NCBI RefSeq assembly: GCF_001971725.1
Contig: NZ_CP019388.1
Span: 3,285,670-3,349,669, forward strand
Origin: Winogradskyella sp. J14-2
GTDB lineage: Bacteria > Bacteroidota > Bacteroidia > Flavobacteriales > Flavobacteriaceae
DNA: 64,000 bases
Reading direction: 5' to 3'
Shown: piece by piece, positions 18,949 through 27,185 of the stretch
Layout of the letters: each line of letters begins with the position of its first letter
Numbering within the stretch: the stretch's first letter is position 1
Notes under the pieces: model-generated
Told to the model about the DNA's origin: nothing
What the model saw: only the letters and a program-made list of their open reading frames with translations
Databases searched by the model: none
Position numbers and translations under genes: made by a program

Positions 18949-18980
18949 AAGAGGTGTCATTTGGTCATGCCTCTTTTCTT
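18949..18980 (+). terminator. Terminator after SDR gene
   Basis: Arms AAGAGG (18949-18954) and CCTCTT (18970-18975) are followed by a T-rich run. It lies 39 nt past the SDR stop. The wider 431-bp spacer (18910-19340) holds no ORF above noise; it contains this hairpin, a second terminator, a small palindrome and a half REP-like element. Confidence 0.6.
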
Positions 18981-19106
18981 TTGTCTTAATAATACGTTAA
19001 TTAACAATTGGTTACTGTTCTTTAACAAGTCGCTAACAGCCTTGCTTTCAAAATCGGTCTACATTGAAAACATATTCATCAGCAAAACACGTTTGGTTAT
19101 GTTTTG

Positions 19107-19145
19107 AAGGTCTGGTTGTTGTTGGTGCCAGGCCTTTTTTTTTAT
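19107..19145 (+). terminator. Orphan intrinsic terminator
   Basis: AAGGTCTGG (19107-19115) pairs with CCAGGCCTT (19128-19136) with one G.T pair, followed by a run of T. It is stronger than the SDR terminator, but no ORF precedes it after that terminator. It could close a short non-coding RNA from 18980-19106. Confidence 0.65.
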
Positions 19146-19163
19146 TCCTGCAAAAGCAGGAAT
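19144..19163. repeat. Short palindrome (REP-like)
   Basis: ATTCCTGC and GCAGGAAT around an AAAA loop. It is similar in design to the ATTCCCAC/GTGGGAAT hairpin at 43338-43357. Confidence 0.5.
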
Positions 19164-19270
19164 CTCATTACAATAGGTTTTATATCTATATAAACCACAT
19201 ATGGTCATCCTAAACTTGCTTGTGCTGAATTTATTTCAGTATTTCTGAGTCCCTTATTAATGAGTAAGTC

Positions 19271-19313
19271 GTCAGTTCGAGTGATTTTGAGTTACGCGAA
19301 ATCGTATCGAGAA
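19271..19313. repeat. Half REP-like element
   Basis: Contains GTCAGTTCGAGTG and ATCGTATCGAGAA, the outer and inner left-arm words of the full elements at 13682-13821 and 41399-41485. The right half is absent. It lies 28 nt beyond the recG stop. Confidence 0.6.
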
Positions 19314-19340
19314 TTTTTTGCTGTGAGCAATTTCAAAATC

Positions 19341-21878
19341 TTAACTAATATAATTCCAGATATTACGGTACTTACTCATTTGTCTGTAAGTATTCAAAAT
19401 CATTTTATGTTCAGGTAAAGCTAAGCTAGGATCAAGCTTTAAAACCGACTTCGCATGATATCTCGCGCGCTCTAGGATGTCTTTGTCCTTTACAATATCT
19501 GCAATTCTAAGATTTAAAACACCACTTTGTTGTGTACCCATAATATCGCCAGGACCTCTAAGTTTCAGATCTACTTCAGCAATTTCAAAGCCATCTGTGG
19601 AGCGTACCATAGTTTCTAAGCGCGTTTTACTGTCATTACTCAGTTTATGCCCAGTCATTAAAATACAATAACTCTGTTCGGCACCACGACCAACACGTCC
19701 ACGAAGCTGGTGTAATTGCGATAAACCAAAACGTTCAGCACTTTCAATAATCATAACCGAAGCATTTGGTACGTTAACACCAACTTCAATAACAGTGGTG
19801 GCAACCATAATGTTGGTTTTGCCTTCAGCGAAGCGTTGCATCTCGTAATCTTTGTCTTCGGCTTTCATTTTTCCATGAACAATAGAAATTTGATAGTCTG
19901 GTGTTGGAAACTCTCTTGAGATGCTTTCGTAGCCGTCCATCAAGTCTTTATAATCCATTTTTTCACTTTCTTGAATGAGAGGATACACAACATAGATTTG
20001 TCTGCCTTTGGCAATTTCGTCTTTCATAAATCGAAAAACTTTCAGTCGATTATTATCGTATCGATGCACTGTTTTTATCGGTTTTCTGCCAGCTGGTAAT
20101 TCGTCAATAATTGAAATATCCAAGTCGCCATAAACAGACATTGCTAAAGTTCTCGGAATTGGAGTAGCGGTCATCACTAAAATATGTGGTGGAATAACTG
20201 CCCCACCAACCTCCCCAGAAGGGAGGCTTTTTAAGTGTTGCTCAATAGTTTTGATTACGGAGTCGATATCTCCAATGATTTGCTCATTTGAAAATCGAAC
20301 AACTTTAAATCCGAGATCATTTAAAATTAAAGTTCGTATTTCGTCTATTTCCTGTTGCTCAATTTTATTATGATAACCACCATCAACTTCAATAACTAAA
20401 TTCTTCTCTAGATTTACAAAGTCGACAATAAATTCGTCTATGATATGTTGACGTCTGAATTTGAATCCTATGTTTTTGCCTCGTAAACTTTCCCATAAAA
20501 TCCGCTCAGCTTCGGTGCTGTTTTTTTTGTTTTCTTGCTGTAATTCTTTCATCAATTTGTAGGTCGAAGGTCGAGCAGTTTGGTATCTGTTTAGAACCGC
20601 TTTTGCGTCTTCCCTCTGGGAAGATTGAGATGGGCCTTTTTCCCACAATTTTGATCTTTGTTTTACGCCAAAACGATGTTGCTCGTCGATAATAGCAAGT
20701 CCTAAATTTTTAAATCTCACCTTATCTTCGAGCAGTGCGTGAGTGCCAATTAAGATCTGTAAATTGCCGTTTTCGAGATTTTCATGAATAATTCGTCTAT
20801 CTGAAGTTTTAGTTGACCCAGTTAATAATGAAATACTGATATTCAATTTATTACACCATTCTAATAATCCATTGTAGTGCTGAACTGACAAAATTTCAGT
20901 TGGTGCCATTAGACAGCATTGAAAACCGTTGTCAAGTCCCATGAGCATTGACATAAAGCCAACTATGGTTTTACCAGAACCTACATCACCTTGTAAAAGA
21001 CGGTTCATTTGTGCATTGCTTCCTAAATCTGCCCTAATGTCTTTAAGAACGCGTTTCTGTGCATTGGTTAAATCGAAGGGTAAATGGTTTTTAAAAAAGG
21101 TGTTGAAATAGTCTCCTACTTTTTCAAAAGTGAAGCCTTTTATTTTTGATTTGTGGATTAAATTTTTCAGAATTAATTGCAATTGAATGTAGAATAATTC
21201 TTCAAATTTTAGTCGAAATTGAGCTCTCGAAAGTAGCTCTGGAGACTTTGGAAAATGTATATTAAAGAGCGCTTCAGATTTCGATAATAATTTTAATTCT
21301 CCTCTAATGGTATTTGGTATAGTTTCCGCATAACGTCCTTTGGTTTCCAAAAATAATTGCTGCATTATTTTGGTTACAACACGATTTGTTATCCCTTTGT
21401 TTGAAAGTTTTTCGGTAGATGGGTAAATGGCTTGCATGGCAGAGCGCAGATTTTTTTCGTGTTCCGATAGTAATTCTATTTCAGGATGTGGCATGCTAAA
21501 CTTACCATTAAACCAGTTGGTTTTACCAAAAATGACGTAAGGTTGTCCTGTTTTTAGGCTTTCTCTTATCCATTTTTGCCCTCTAAACCATACGAGTTCC
21601 ATAACACCAGTATCGTCTCTAAATTCAGCGACCAAACGTTTTCCACGTTTTTGCGCTACTTCTCTAAAACTGGTTATTTGTCCAATAACTTGTACTTCAG
21701 CATTATTACGTTGTAGTTGGTTGATTTTGTAATATTTGGTGCGATCGATGTAACGGTTTGGAAAGAGGTTAATCAAATCCTGATAGGTGTGAATACCCAA
21801 TTCTGAGCGCAATAAATCAGCTCGGTTTGGTCCAACGCCTTTAAGGTAATCTATAGGTGTTTGTAAGTTCACACTCAT
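19341..21878 (-). CDS. recG: ATP-dependent DNA helicase RecG with in-frame DUF559 insertion
   Basis: Branch-migrating helicase that remodels stalled forks and Holliday junctions. It has an N-terminal wedge/OB domain (about 1-265), Walker A GDVGSGKT (297-304), DEQH box (398-401), TATPIPRTLAMS motif III (570-581), then the C-terminal helicase domain with GRVGRG and the RecG tail. At 845 residues it is about 145 longer than normal. The excess is residues about 416-562, inserted between LWEKG and PPHILVMTATP. The equivalent point in E. coli RecG is a short surface loop between motifs II and III. The flanking helicase sequence is intact and in frame, so the protein is probably active with the extra domain looped out. 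Confidence 0.95.
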   Translation of the reverse strand: MSVNLQTPIDYLKGVGPNRADLLRSELGIHTYQDLINLFPNRYIDRTKYYKINQLQRNNAEVQVIGQITSFREVAQKRGKRLVAEFRDDTGVMELVWFRGQKWIRESLKTGQPYVIFGKTNWFNGKFSMPHPEIELLSEHEKNLRSAMQAIYPSTEKLSNKGITNRVVTKIMQQLFLETKGRYAETIPNTIRGELKLLSKSEALFNIHFPKSPELLSRAQFRLKFEELFYIQLQLILKNLIHKSKIKGFTFEKVGDYFNTFFKNHLPFDLTNAQKRVLKDIRADLGSNAQMNRLLQGDVGSGKTIVGFMSMLMGLDNGFQCCLMAPTEILSVQHYNGLLEWCNKLNISISLLTGSTKTSDRRIIHENLENGNLQILIGTHALLEDKVRFKNLGLAIIDEQHRFGVKQRSKLWEKGPSQSSQREDAKAVLNRYQTARPSTYKLMKELQQENKKNSTEAERILWESLRGKNIGFKFRRQHIIDEFIVDFVNLEKNLVIEVDGGYHNKIEQQEIDEIRTLILNDLGFKVVRFSNEQIIGDIDSVIKTIEQHLKSLPSGEVGGAVIPPHILVMTATPIPRTLAMSVYGDLDISIIDELPAGRKPIKTVHRYDNNRLKVFRFMKDEIAKGRQIYVVYPLIQESEKMDYKDLMDGYESISREFPTPDYQISIVHGKMKAEDKDYEMQRFAEGKTNIMVATTVIEVGVNVPNASVMIIESAERFGLSQLHQLRGRVGRGAEQSYCILMTGHKLSNDSKTRLETMVRSTDGFEIAEVDLKLRGPGDIMGTQQSGVLNLRIADIVKDKDILERARYHAKSVLKLDPSLALPEHKMILNTYRQMSKYRNIWNYIS
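20193..20633 (-). mobile_element. DUF559 endonuclease-like insertion inside recG
   Basis: About 147 in-frame codons foreign to RecG. The core matches the DUF559 (Vsr-like nuclease fold) family: NSTEAERILWESLR, then FKFRRQHIIDEFIVDF, LVIEVDGGYHN and the ending GFKVVRFSNEQI. Candidate metal residues are E456, D487, E497 and D499. Both DNA edges carry GC-rich hairpins (CCTCCC/GGGAGG at 20210-20226 and TTCCC/GGGAA at 20610-20622), unlike the surrounding A+T-rich gene. I infer a small mobile element that inserts in frame into surface loops. Free-standing DUF559 genes are common in Bacteroidota. Confidence 0.72.
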
Positions 21879-22034
21879 AGTTGCGAATTTACTAATTCCT
21901 TTGAAAAAAGGAATCTCTTTGTTTATAGTTCTGAGTATGGTGAAGGATTTGTAAATGTAGAGATTTCTTAATCGTTCTTCTTTCGAAATAACAGAAAATT
22001 GTATTTTGGTCTAATCCTTGTTTTAATTGATTTT

Positions 22035-23990
22035 ATGAAAAGAGTATTAATTGCATGCTTTCTGATTGTTTCTGTGTTTTCCTACGCTCAGCAAACGGAC
22101 TATGTGGATTTTATGAAAATTAATTCAGATATAATTTTAAATACTGATTCTTTAAAAATATGGGGAAATAGTACAGTTGAATTCAAAATTTTAAAATCTG
22201 TAGATTCAATTTTTATGGATGCAAAAAAAATGAACTTTCATTTTGAATTGCATAATCATGACAGTATTTATTATGAATATGATGGTGAAAAATTGTGGTT
22301 TTTGAGTCGTTTTGAAGCAGGTGAAAAACATAAACTATCTTTTAAGTATAAAGTTAAACCCAAAAAAGCTTTATACTTTGTGAATAAAAATGGTGAGCCA
22401 CAAATCTGGACGCAAGGTCAGGGAAAATATACCAGTAATTGGTTGCCTAGTATTGATGATGTTAATGATAAGATAGAGTTTGATTTATCTGTAACCTTCG
22501 ATAAGGATTATGAAATTGTTTCAAATGGTAAACTAATAAATAAACAAACCAACGACTCAACAGCTACTTGGTATTACAATATGCAAGAACCCATGTCCAG
22601 CTACTTAGTTGCTCTAGCAATTGGTAAGTACAACAAAAAAACAGAGACTTCAAAAAGTGGCGTTCCTTTAGAGTATTACTACTATCCTGAAGATTCTTTA
22701 AAGGTTGAGCCTACTTACCGTTACTCCAAGCAGATGTTCGATTTTTTAGAAGAAGAAATTGGATTTGCCTATCCTTGGCAAAACTACAAACAAGTGCCAG
22801 TACACGATTTTTTGTATGCTGGTATGGAAAACACAAGCTGCACTATTTTTTCGGATGCTTTTATGGTAGATGATATAGGTTTTAATGATAAAAGCTATGT
22901 TAATGTTAATGCGCACGAATTGGCCCATCAATGGTTTGGTAATTTGGTTACGGCAACGTCTGGTGAGCATCATTGGTTGCAAGAAGGTTTTGCAACCTAT
23001 TATGCTTTGTTAGCAGAGCGTGATATTTTTGGTGATAACCATTATTATTTCAAACTCTATGAATCTGCTGTAGATCTAGGACGACAAGATTTAGCTGGTG
23101 ATGGTACATCGCTTTTAAATGCAAAATCAAGTAGTTTAACCTTTTATCAACGTGGTGCTTGGGTGCTTCATGCGTTGAGAAGTTTAGTTGGTGATGATGT
23201 GTTTAAAAAGGCGGTGAAAGCTTATTTGGAAAAACATCAGTTTAAAAACGTTGAAACTTCAGATTTTATAAATGAAGTAGAACGTTTCTATGGTAAATCA
23301 CTAAATACATTTGTTGATGTGTGGATTAAACAAAAGGATTTTCCTGTTGATGCCGCTTTTGGATTGCTTCAAAATGAATCTACTTTTATCAACGAATATC
23401 TTATGGTAGATTGTCAGGCAAAAACCTCTAAATGCAAAGAGTATATAAGATATTATGTTTCAGATGAAGCAAAGGTAAAAGTGATTTCTCAAATGCCAGA
23501 ATTGGTAACGAACGATACCTTTAAGCATGGTTTTAAGGTTAGGCAAGCGATTTCGCAATACGTAAGGCAAATTCCCAAAGCGCTAAAGGACAATTATGAA
23601 ACCTTGTTAGATGATAAGTCTTACGTAACTATAGAAAATGCCTTATATAATCTTTGGACATCATTTCCGGAAGAACGCGCAAAATACCTATCTAAAACCA
23701 GAAATGTGGAAGGCTTCAATGACAAGAATGTGCGCTTATTGTGGATTGCTTTAAATCTTAACACACCTTTTTATCAGGCAGATAATAAACAGAGTTTGTT
23801 TGAAGAATTGGTAAGCTATACAGATGAGCGTTACAATGCGGACTTGCGTATAAATGCCTTTAACTATCTTAATCTTATGAATGCATGTAACGATACCTGT
23901 AAATCTAATCTTGAAAAAGCAAAGTCGCATCATAACTGGAGAATGGTTAAGTTTGCAAAAGATATGTCTGAAAAATTAGAGAAAAAATAA
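22035..23990 (+). CDS. M1 family zinc aminopeptidase
   Basis: Secreted or periplasmic metallopeptidase of the gluzincin M1 family. I place the start at the ATG at 22035 because MKRVLIACFLIVSVFSYAQ is a clean signal peptide; the upstream Met (21999) adds a hydrophobic run that would spoil it. Counting from that start, the zinc motif is H294-ELA-H298 (HELAHQWFGN) with the third ligand E317 in EGFATYY. The exopeptidase loop reads YAGMENTS in place of GAMEN. The C-terminal part (about 450-651) is helical. The stop codon overlaps the next ATG (TAATG), so it is translationally coupled to the patatin gene. Confidence 0.9.
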   Translation: MKRVLIACFLIVSVFSYAQQTDYVDFMKINSDIILNTDSLKIWGNSTVEFKILKSVDSIFMDAKKMNFHFELHNHDSIYYEYDGEKLWFLSRFEAGEKHKLSFKYKVKPKKALYFVNKNGEPQIWTQGQGKYTSNWLPSIDDVNDKIEFDLSVTFDKDYEIVSNGKLINKQTNDSTATWYYNMQEPMSSYLVALAIGKYNKKTETSKSGVPLEYYYYPEDSLKVEPTYRYSKQMFDFLEEEIGFAYPWQNYKQVPVHDFLYAGMENTSCTIFSDAFMVDDIGFNDKSYVNVNAHELAHQWFGNLVTATSGEHHWLQEGFATYYALLAERDIFGDNHYYFKLYESAVDLGRQDLAGDGTSLLNAKSSSLTFYQRGAWVLHALRSLVGDDVFKKAVKAYLEKHQFKNVETSDFINEVERFYGKSLNTFVDVWIKQKDFPVDAAFGLLQNESTFINEYLMVDCQAKTSKCKEYIRYYVSDEAKVKVISQMPELVTNDTFKHGFKVRQAISQYVRQIPKALKDNYETLLDDKSYVTIENALYNLWTSFPEERAKYLSKTRNVEGFNDKNVRLLWIALNLNTPFYQADNKQSLFEELVSYTDERYNADLRINAFNYLNLMNACNDTCKSNLEKAKSHHNWRMVKFAKDMSEKLEKK

Positions 23991-24880
23991 TGCGAGCATT
24001 AGTGATTTCTGGTGGTGGAAGTAAAGGTGCTTTTGCAGGTGGAGTAGCGCAATATCTTATGGAGCGCGAAAATCGTAAGTATGATATGTTTTTAGGAACA
24101 TCTACAGGTAGTTTGCTGGTGCCGCATCTGGCCGTAGGCGATATTTCTAAACTTTATGATATTTTTACTAATGTTCAACAACAAGATATCTTTAGCGTTA
24201 GTCCTTTTGTACAGCGCAAAAAAGGGGAAAGAGAATATGTATCCATTGATTTTGTGAATTCGTTATGGCAATTTATACGTATGAAACGCACTTTTGGCGA
24301 GAGTAAAGCACTTAGAAAACATATAAAGAAGCACTTTACCATTGAAGAATACCAGCAAATAAAACGCGAAAAACATGATGTCGTTGTTACGGTTTCTAAT
24401 TTATCAATGAATCGCGTGGAGTATAAATCTATTAATGACTGTTCTTATGAAGAATTTTGTAATTGGATATGGATTTCATGTAATTACATTCCATTTATGT
24501 CCTTAGCAAAAGTAGATGGTTATGAGTATGCAGATGGTGGTTTGGGCTGTGTAATTCCCATAAGAGAGGCTATTTTGAGAGGCGCTACAGAGGTGGACGC
24601 CGTTGTTCTTGAAGCAGAAAATCTTGGTAAACAGCGCGTGTTAGGTAAAAACCCATTTTCTTTAATGATGAATTTATTCGGTCATTTGCTCGATCAAGTA
24701 GAACGAAGCGATATTGTTATAGGGAAACTTGCAGCAAAAAATAGAGATGTAAAACTCAATTTGTATTACACGCCAACAAGCTTAACAGAAAATTCTTTGA
24801 TTTTTAGTAAGCGTTTAATGGAAAAATGGTGGCAGCAAGGTTATGAATATGCTGAGAAAAAGCATTTAACTAGTAGCTAG
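23990..24880 (+). CDS. Patatin-like phospholipase
   Basis: Cytosolic serine lipid hydrolase of the patatin family with a Ser-Asp dyad. The oxyanion loop is GGGSKGAF (residues 8-15), the nucleophile elbow GTSTGS has S38, and the catalytic Asp is D182 in YADGGLG. The length of 296 residues is normal for bacterial members. The start codon overlaps the upstream aminopeptidase stop by 1 nt. A run of five 7-bp repeats lies about 50 nt after the stop. Confidence 0.92.
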   Translation: MRALVISGGGSKGAFAGGVAQYLMERENRKYDMFLGTSTGSLLVPHLAVGDISKLYDIFTNVQQQDIFSVSPFVQRKKGEREYVSIDFVNSLWQFIRMKRTFGESKALRKHIKKHFTIEEYQQIKREKHDVVVTVSNLSMNRVEYKSINDCSYEEFCNWIWISCNYIPFMSLAKVDGYEYADGGLGCVIPIREAILRGATEVDAVVLEAENLGKQRVLGKNPFSLMMNLFGHLLDQVERSDIVIGKLAAKNRDVKLNLYYTPTSLTENSLIFSKRLMEKWWQQGYEYAEKKHLTSS

Positions 24881-24926
24881 TACTGAGTATGAAGTGTTGC
24901 TGTAAAAAAGAAAAATAAATTGCACC

Positions 24927-24961
24927 AGACACTAGACACTAGATATTAGATACGAGATATC
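24927..24961. repeat. Degenerate 7-bp tandem repeat
   Basis: Five consecutive heptamers of the form AGAYAYT: AGACACT twice, then AGATATT, AGATACG and AGATATC. It lies between two convergent genes; the last base falls in the stop codon of the leftward gene (24961-24963). Confidence 0.6.
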
Positions 24962-25479
24962 TACCACATCTCACCAACCTCTTCTTTTATAAAAGAAAGC
25001 GCAGCATTGCTTGGTGCAGATTTGTCCATAAGTTCTGTTAAAATTACTTCACGCAGTTTATCGGCACTATCCGTTTTTTCATTCATGTTGGCTTTTCTAA
25101 TCAATTGAATGGTTGCGTTTTTTGCTGCCAAAATGATGCTCCAACATTGGTCGCTAACATAGATTTGTTGGGTTAGGTTATGTTCAAATTCCTGCTCAAT
25201 GGTTGCTACAAGTAAGTTTTCGTAATCTTCTTTATTTGAAGATGTTGGACTTACCCTTGGTAATAATTTTTGAGGTTTTATGCGTTCTAGAAAAAGGGCC
25301 ATGCGTTCGTAGGCTTGCAACCTAAGAGGAAATGACTCTTTTTGTATGTCTTTCTTCATTAAAAAATTACGCCTATTGTTGTCATTATCTACATGCTCTC
25401 TAAAGAATAAGAAGGCAATGGCTCCTGTAACAAGGGCAGGTATAGTGTACATTAAAAGGTTAAGAAGTTGTTGTTCCAT
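24961..25479 (-). CDS. Conserved hypothetical membrane-anchored protein
   Basis: No named function. The start is set at the ATG at 25479 because a GGAG lies 11 nt upstream. The longer frame to 25518 adds 13 residues overlapping the upstream gene. From that start there is one N-terminal transmembrane helix (MEQQLLNLLMYTIPALVTGAI-like, about 5-25), a basic segment, then a helical cytosolic domain of about 130 residues with a Trp-Ser pair (DQCWSIILAAKNATIQLIRK). It sits 5 nt downstream of the FMN-binding glutamate-synthase-like gene and is likely cotranscribed. The pairing recurs in flavobacteria as far as I recall, which I cannot verify here. Confidence 0.75.
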   Translation of the reverse strand: MEQQLLNLLMYTIPALVTGAIAFLFFREHVDNDNNRRNFLMKKDIQKESFPLRLQAYERMALFLERIKPQKLLPRVSPTSSNKEDYENLLVATIEQEFEHNLTQQIYVSDQCWSIILAAKNATIQLIRKANMNEKTDSADKLREVILTELMDKSAPSNAALSFIKEEVGEMW

Positions 25480-25484
25480 AAAAA

Positions 25485-27047
25485 TTAATTCTCCTTTTTG
25501 CCGCCAAGATAAACACAATCTTTTAATTCTTGCATACTTTTAAAATTTACTGCTGTCTTTTGGTATTTAAAAGTATATTTAAATTCTTTATTGAGGTTGT
25601 GGTCATCTACATTCATCTCAATATCACGCATGTTAAATTGACAAGGGTGCTCGTAACCTGCGGCATGCGTAATTTCCATAAGTTCTTTTCTAAACGTTTT
25701 AAAATACTGTGCTAAACGCTCAGATTTTAGAGGTACATTAATACCAGTTTGCAACCATTTTTTTTGAGTAGCCACACCTGCAGGACAGCGGTTGGTATGG
25801 CAAATTTGTGCTTGTATACATCCAATACTCATCATGGCTTCACGCGCTACATTAATACAATCTACTCCCATCGCAAATGCCATAGCTGCTTTTGCGGGAA
25901 ATCCAAGTTTTCCACTGCCAATAAAAACAATACGTTCAGTAAGATTATGTTTTTGAAAAAGTTTGTATACATCACTAAATCCATAAACCCACGGTAAAGA
26001 AACGTGGTCAGCAAAGCTTGGAGGTGCTGCGCCTGTACCACCTTCGCCACCATCAATAGTAATGAAGTCTGGTCCACGGTTGTCGCGTTCCATAATTTGT
26101 GCTAATTCTTCCCATTGTTCTAGCTTGCCAATAGCAGCTTTTATGCCAACAGGTAATCCTGTGGCTTCAGCAATACTTTCAATAAAATCCACTAGTTCTG
26201 GTACGGTAGAAAAGGCTTTGTGATTTGGTGGTGATAATACAGTTTTACCAACTTCAACGCCTCTGATTTCTGCTATTTCTTTAGTAATTTTCTTTCCAGG
26301 AAGTACTCCGCCTTTTCCTGGTTTTGCTCCTTGAGATAATTTTATTTCAATGGCTCTGATAAAAGGATTGTCCTCAACCAGTTTCACCATTTTTTCCATT
26401 GAAAAGCCTCCATCTTCAGCACGTACACCGAAATAACCAGTACCAAAATGGAATACGACGTCACCACCATTGCTATGGTAAGGAGATAAACCACCTTCTC
26501 CTGTATTGTGGTAAGCATTAGCAAGTTTTACACCTTTATTTAAAGACTCTATGGCTTTTGCGGACAAAGAACCAAAACTCATTGCAGATACATTGATAAT
26601 AGATGCTGGTCTGTAAGGTCGTTTACGCTTGTTATAGGCGCCCATTACTTTTGCACAAGGTATAAAGGTTTTGTCGAGTGCGCTTGGGTGATGTTTTTCA
26701 ACCTTATAAGGCATCATCGCATTGTTTATAAAAATATGCTGATGTGCGTATATATCTCTATCTGTACCAAAACCTTCGTAGTTGTTTTCTTGTTTTGCAG
26801 ATGCATAAATCCATCCACGTTCTATGCGGTTAAATGGTAGTTCTTCACGATTGTTTGCGACAAAATATTGACGCATTTCAGGTCCGATGCTTTCTAATAA
26901 ATAGCGTAAATGGCCAACTATAGGAAAGTTGTGGCTGATGGTATGTTTACGCTGAAAGAATATGTCTCTAATCGCAACGAGTACTAAAAAAATGATAAGC
27001 CAAAGCCACCAAGGTATATTGCCTAAGAATTCTAAGACTGAATCCAT
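25485..27047 (-). CDS. FMN-binding glutamate synthase family protein
   Basis: 520-residue protein with an N-terminal transmembrane helix (FLGNIPWWLWLIIFLVLVAI) followed by a TIM-barrel like that of the glutamate synthase large subunit FMN domain. Recognisable segments are NVSAMSFGSLSAKAIESL, NTGEGGLSPYH, KLSQGAKPGKGG, TIDGGEGGTGAAP and the Cys-rich ICHTNRCPAGVATQ, which fits the iron-sulfur region. It lacks the glutaminase domain of true GltB, so ammonia transfer to 2-oxoglutarate is not implied; the reaction is unknown. It is upstream of, and 5 nt from, the small membrane gene at 24961. Confidence 0.88.
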   Translation of the reverse strand: MDSVLEFLGNIPWWLWLIIFLVLVAIRDIFFQRKHTISHNFPIVGHLRYLLESIGPEMRQYFVANNREELPFNRIERGWIYASAKQENNYEGFGTDRDIYAHQHIFINNAMMPYKVEKHHPSALDKTFIPCAKVMGAYNKRKRPYRPASIINVSAMSFGSLSAKAIESLNKGVKLANAYHNTGEGGLSPYHSNGGDVVFHFGTGYFGVRAEDGGFSMEKMVKLVEDNPFIRAIEIKLSQGAKPGKGGVLPGKKITKEIAEIRGVEVGKTVLSPPNHKAFSTVPELVDFIESIAEATGLPVGIKAAIGKLEQWEELAQIMERDNRGPDFITIDGGEGGTGAAPPSFADHVSLPWVYGFSDVYKLFQKHNLTERIVFIGSGKLGFPAKAAMAFAMGVDCINVAREAMMSIGCIQAQICHTNRCPAGVATQKKWLQTGINVPLKSERLAQYFKTFRKELMEITHAAGYEHPCQFNMRDIEMNVDDHNLNKEFKYTFKYQKTAVNFKSMQELKDCVYLGGKKEN

Positions 27048-27185
27048 AATGTGAAATAAAAATTTGGACTAATATATTGAAAAATGATGATATGAAATTC
27101 TTGATATTTTGTTTATAATTATTGAATTAGAAACATGGAAAAGCCTGAGACAATGTGTATTTTCACGGTTTGAAAAAATGAAGTC

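Noticed and set aside
20193..20633. RecG insertion as an intein
   Set aside because: No N-terminal Cys/Ser block A or C-terminal HN-Cys/Ser/Thr junction; a DUF559 core with hairpin edges explains it better.
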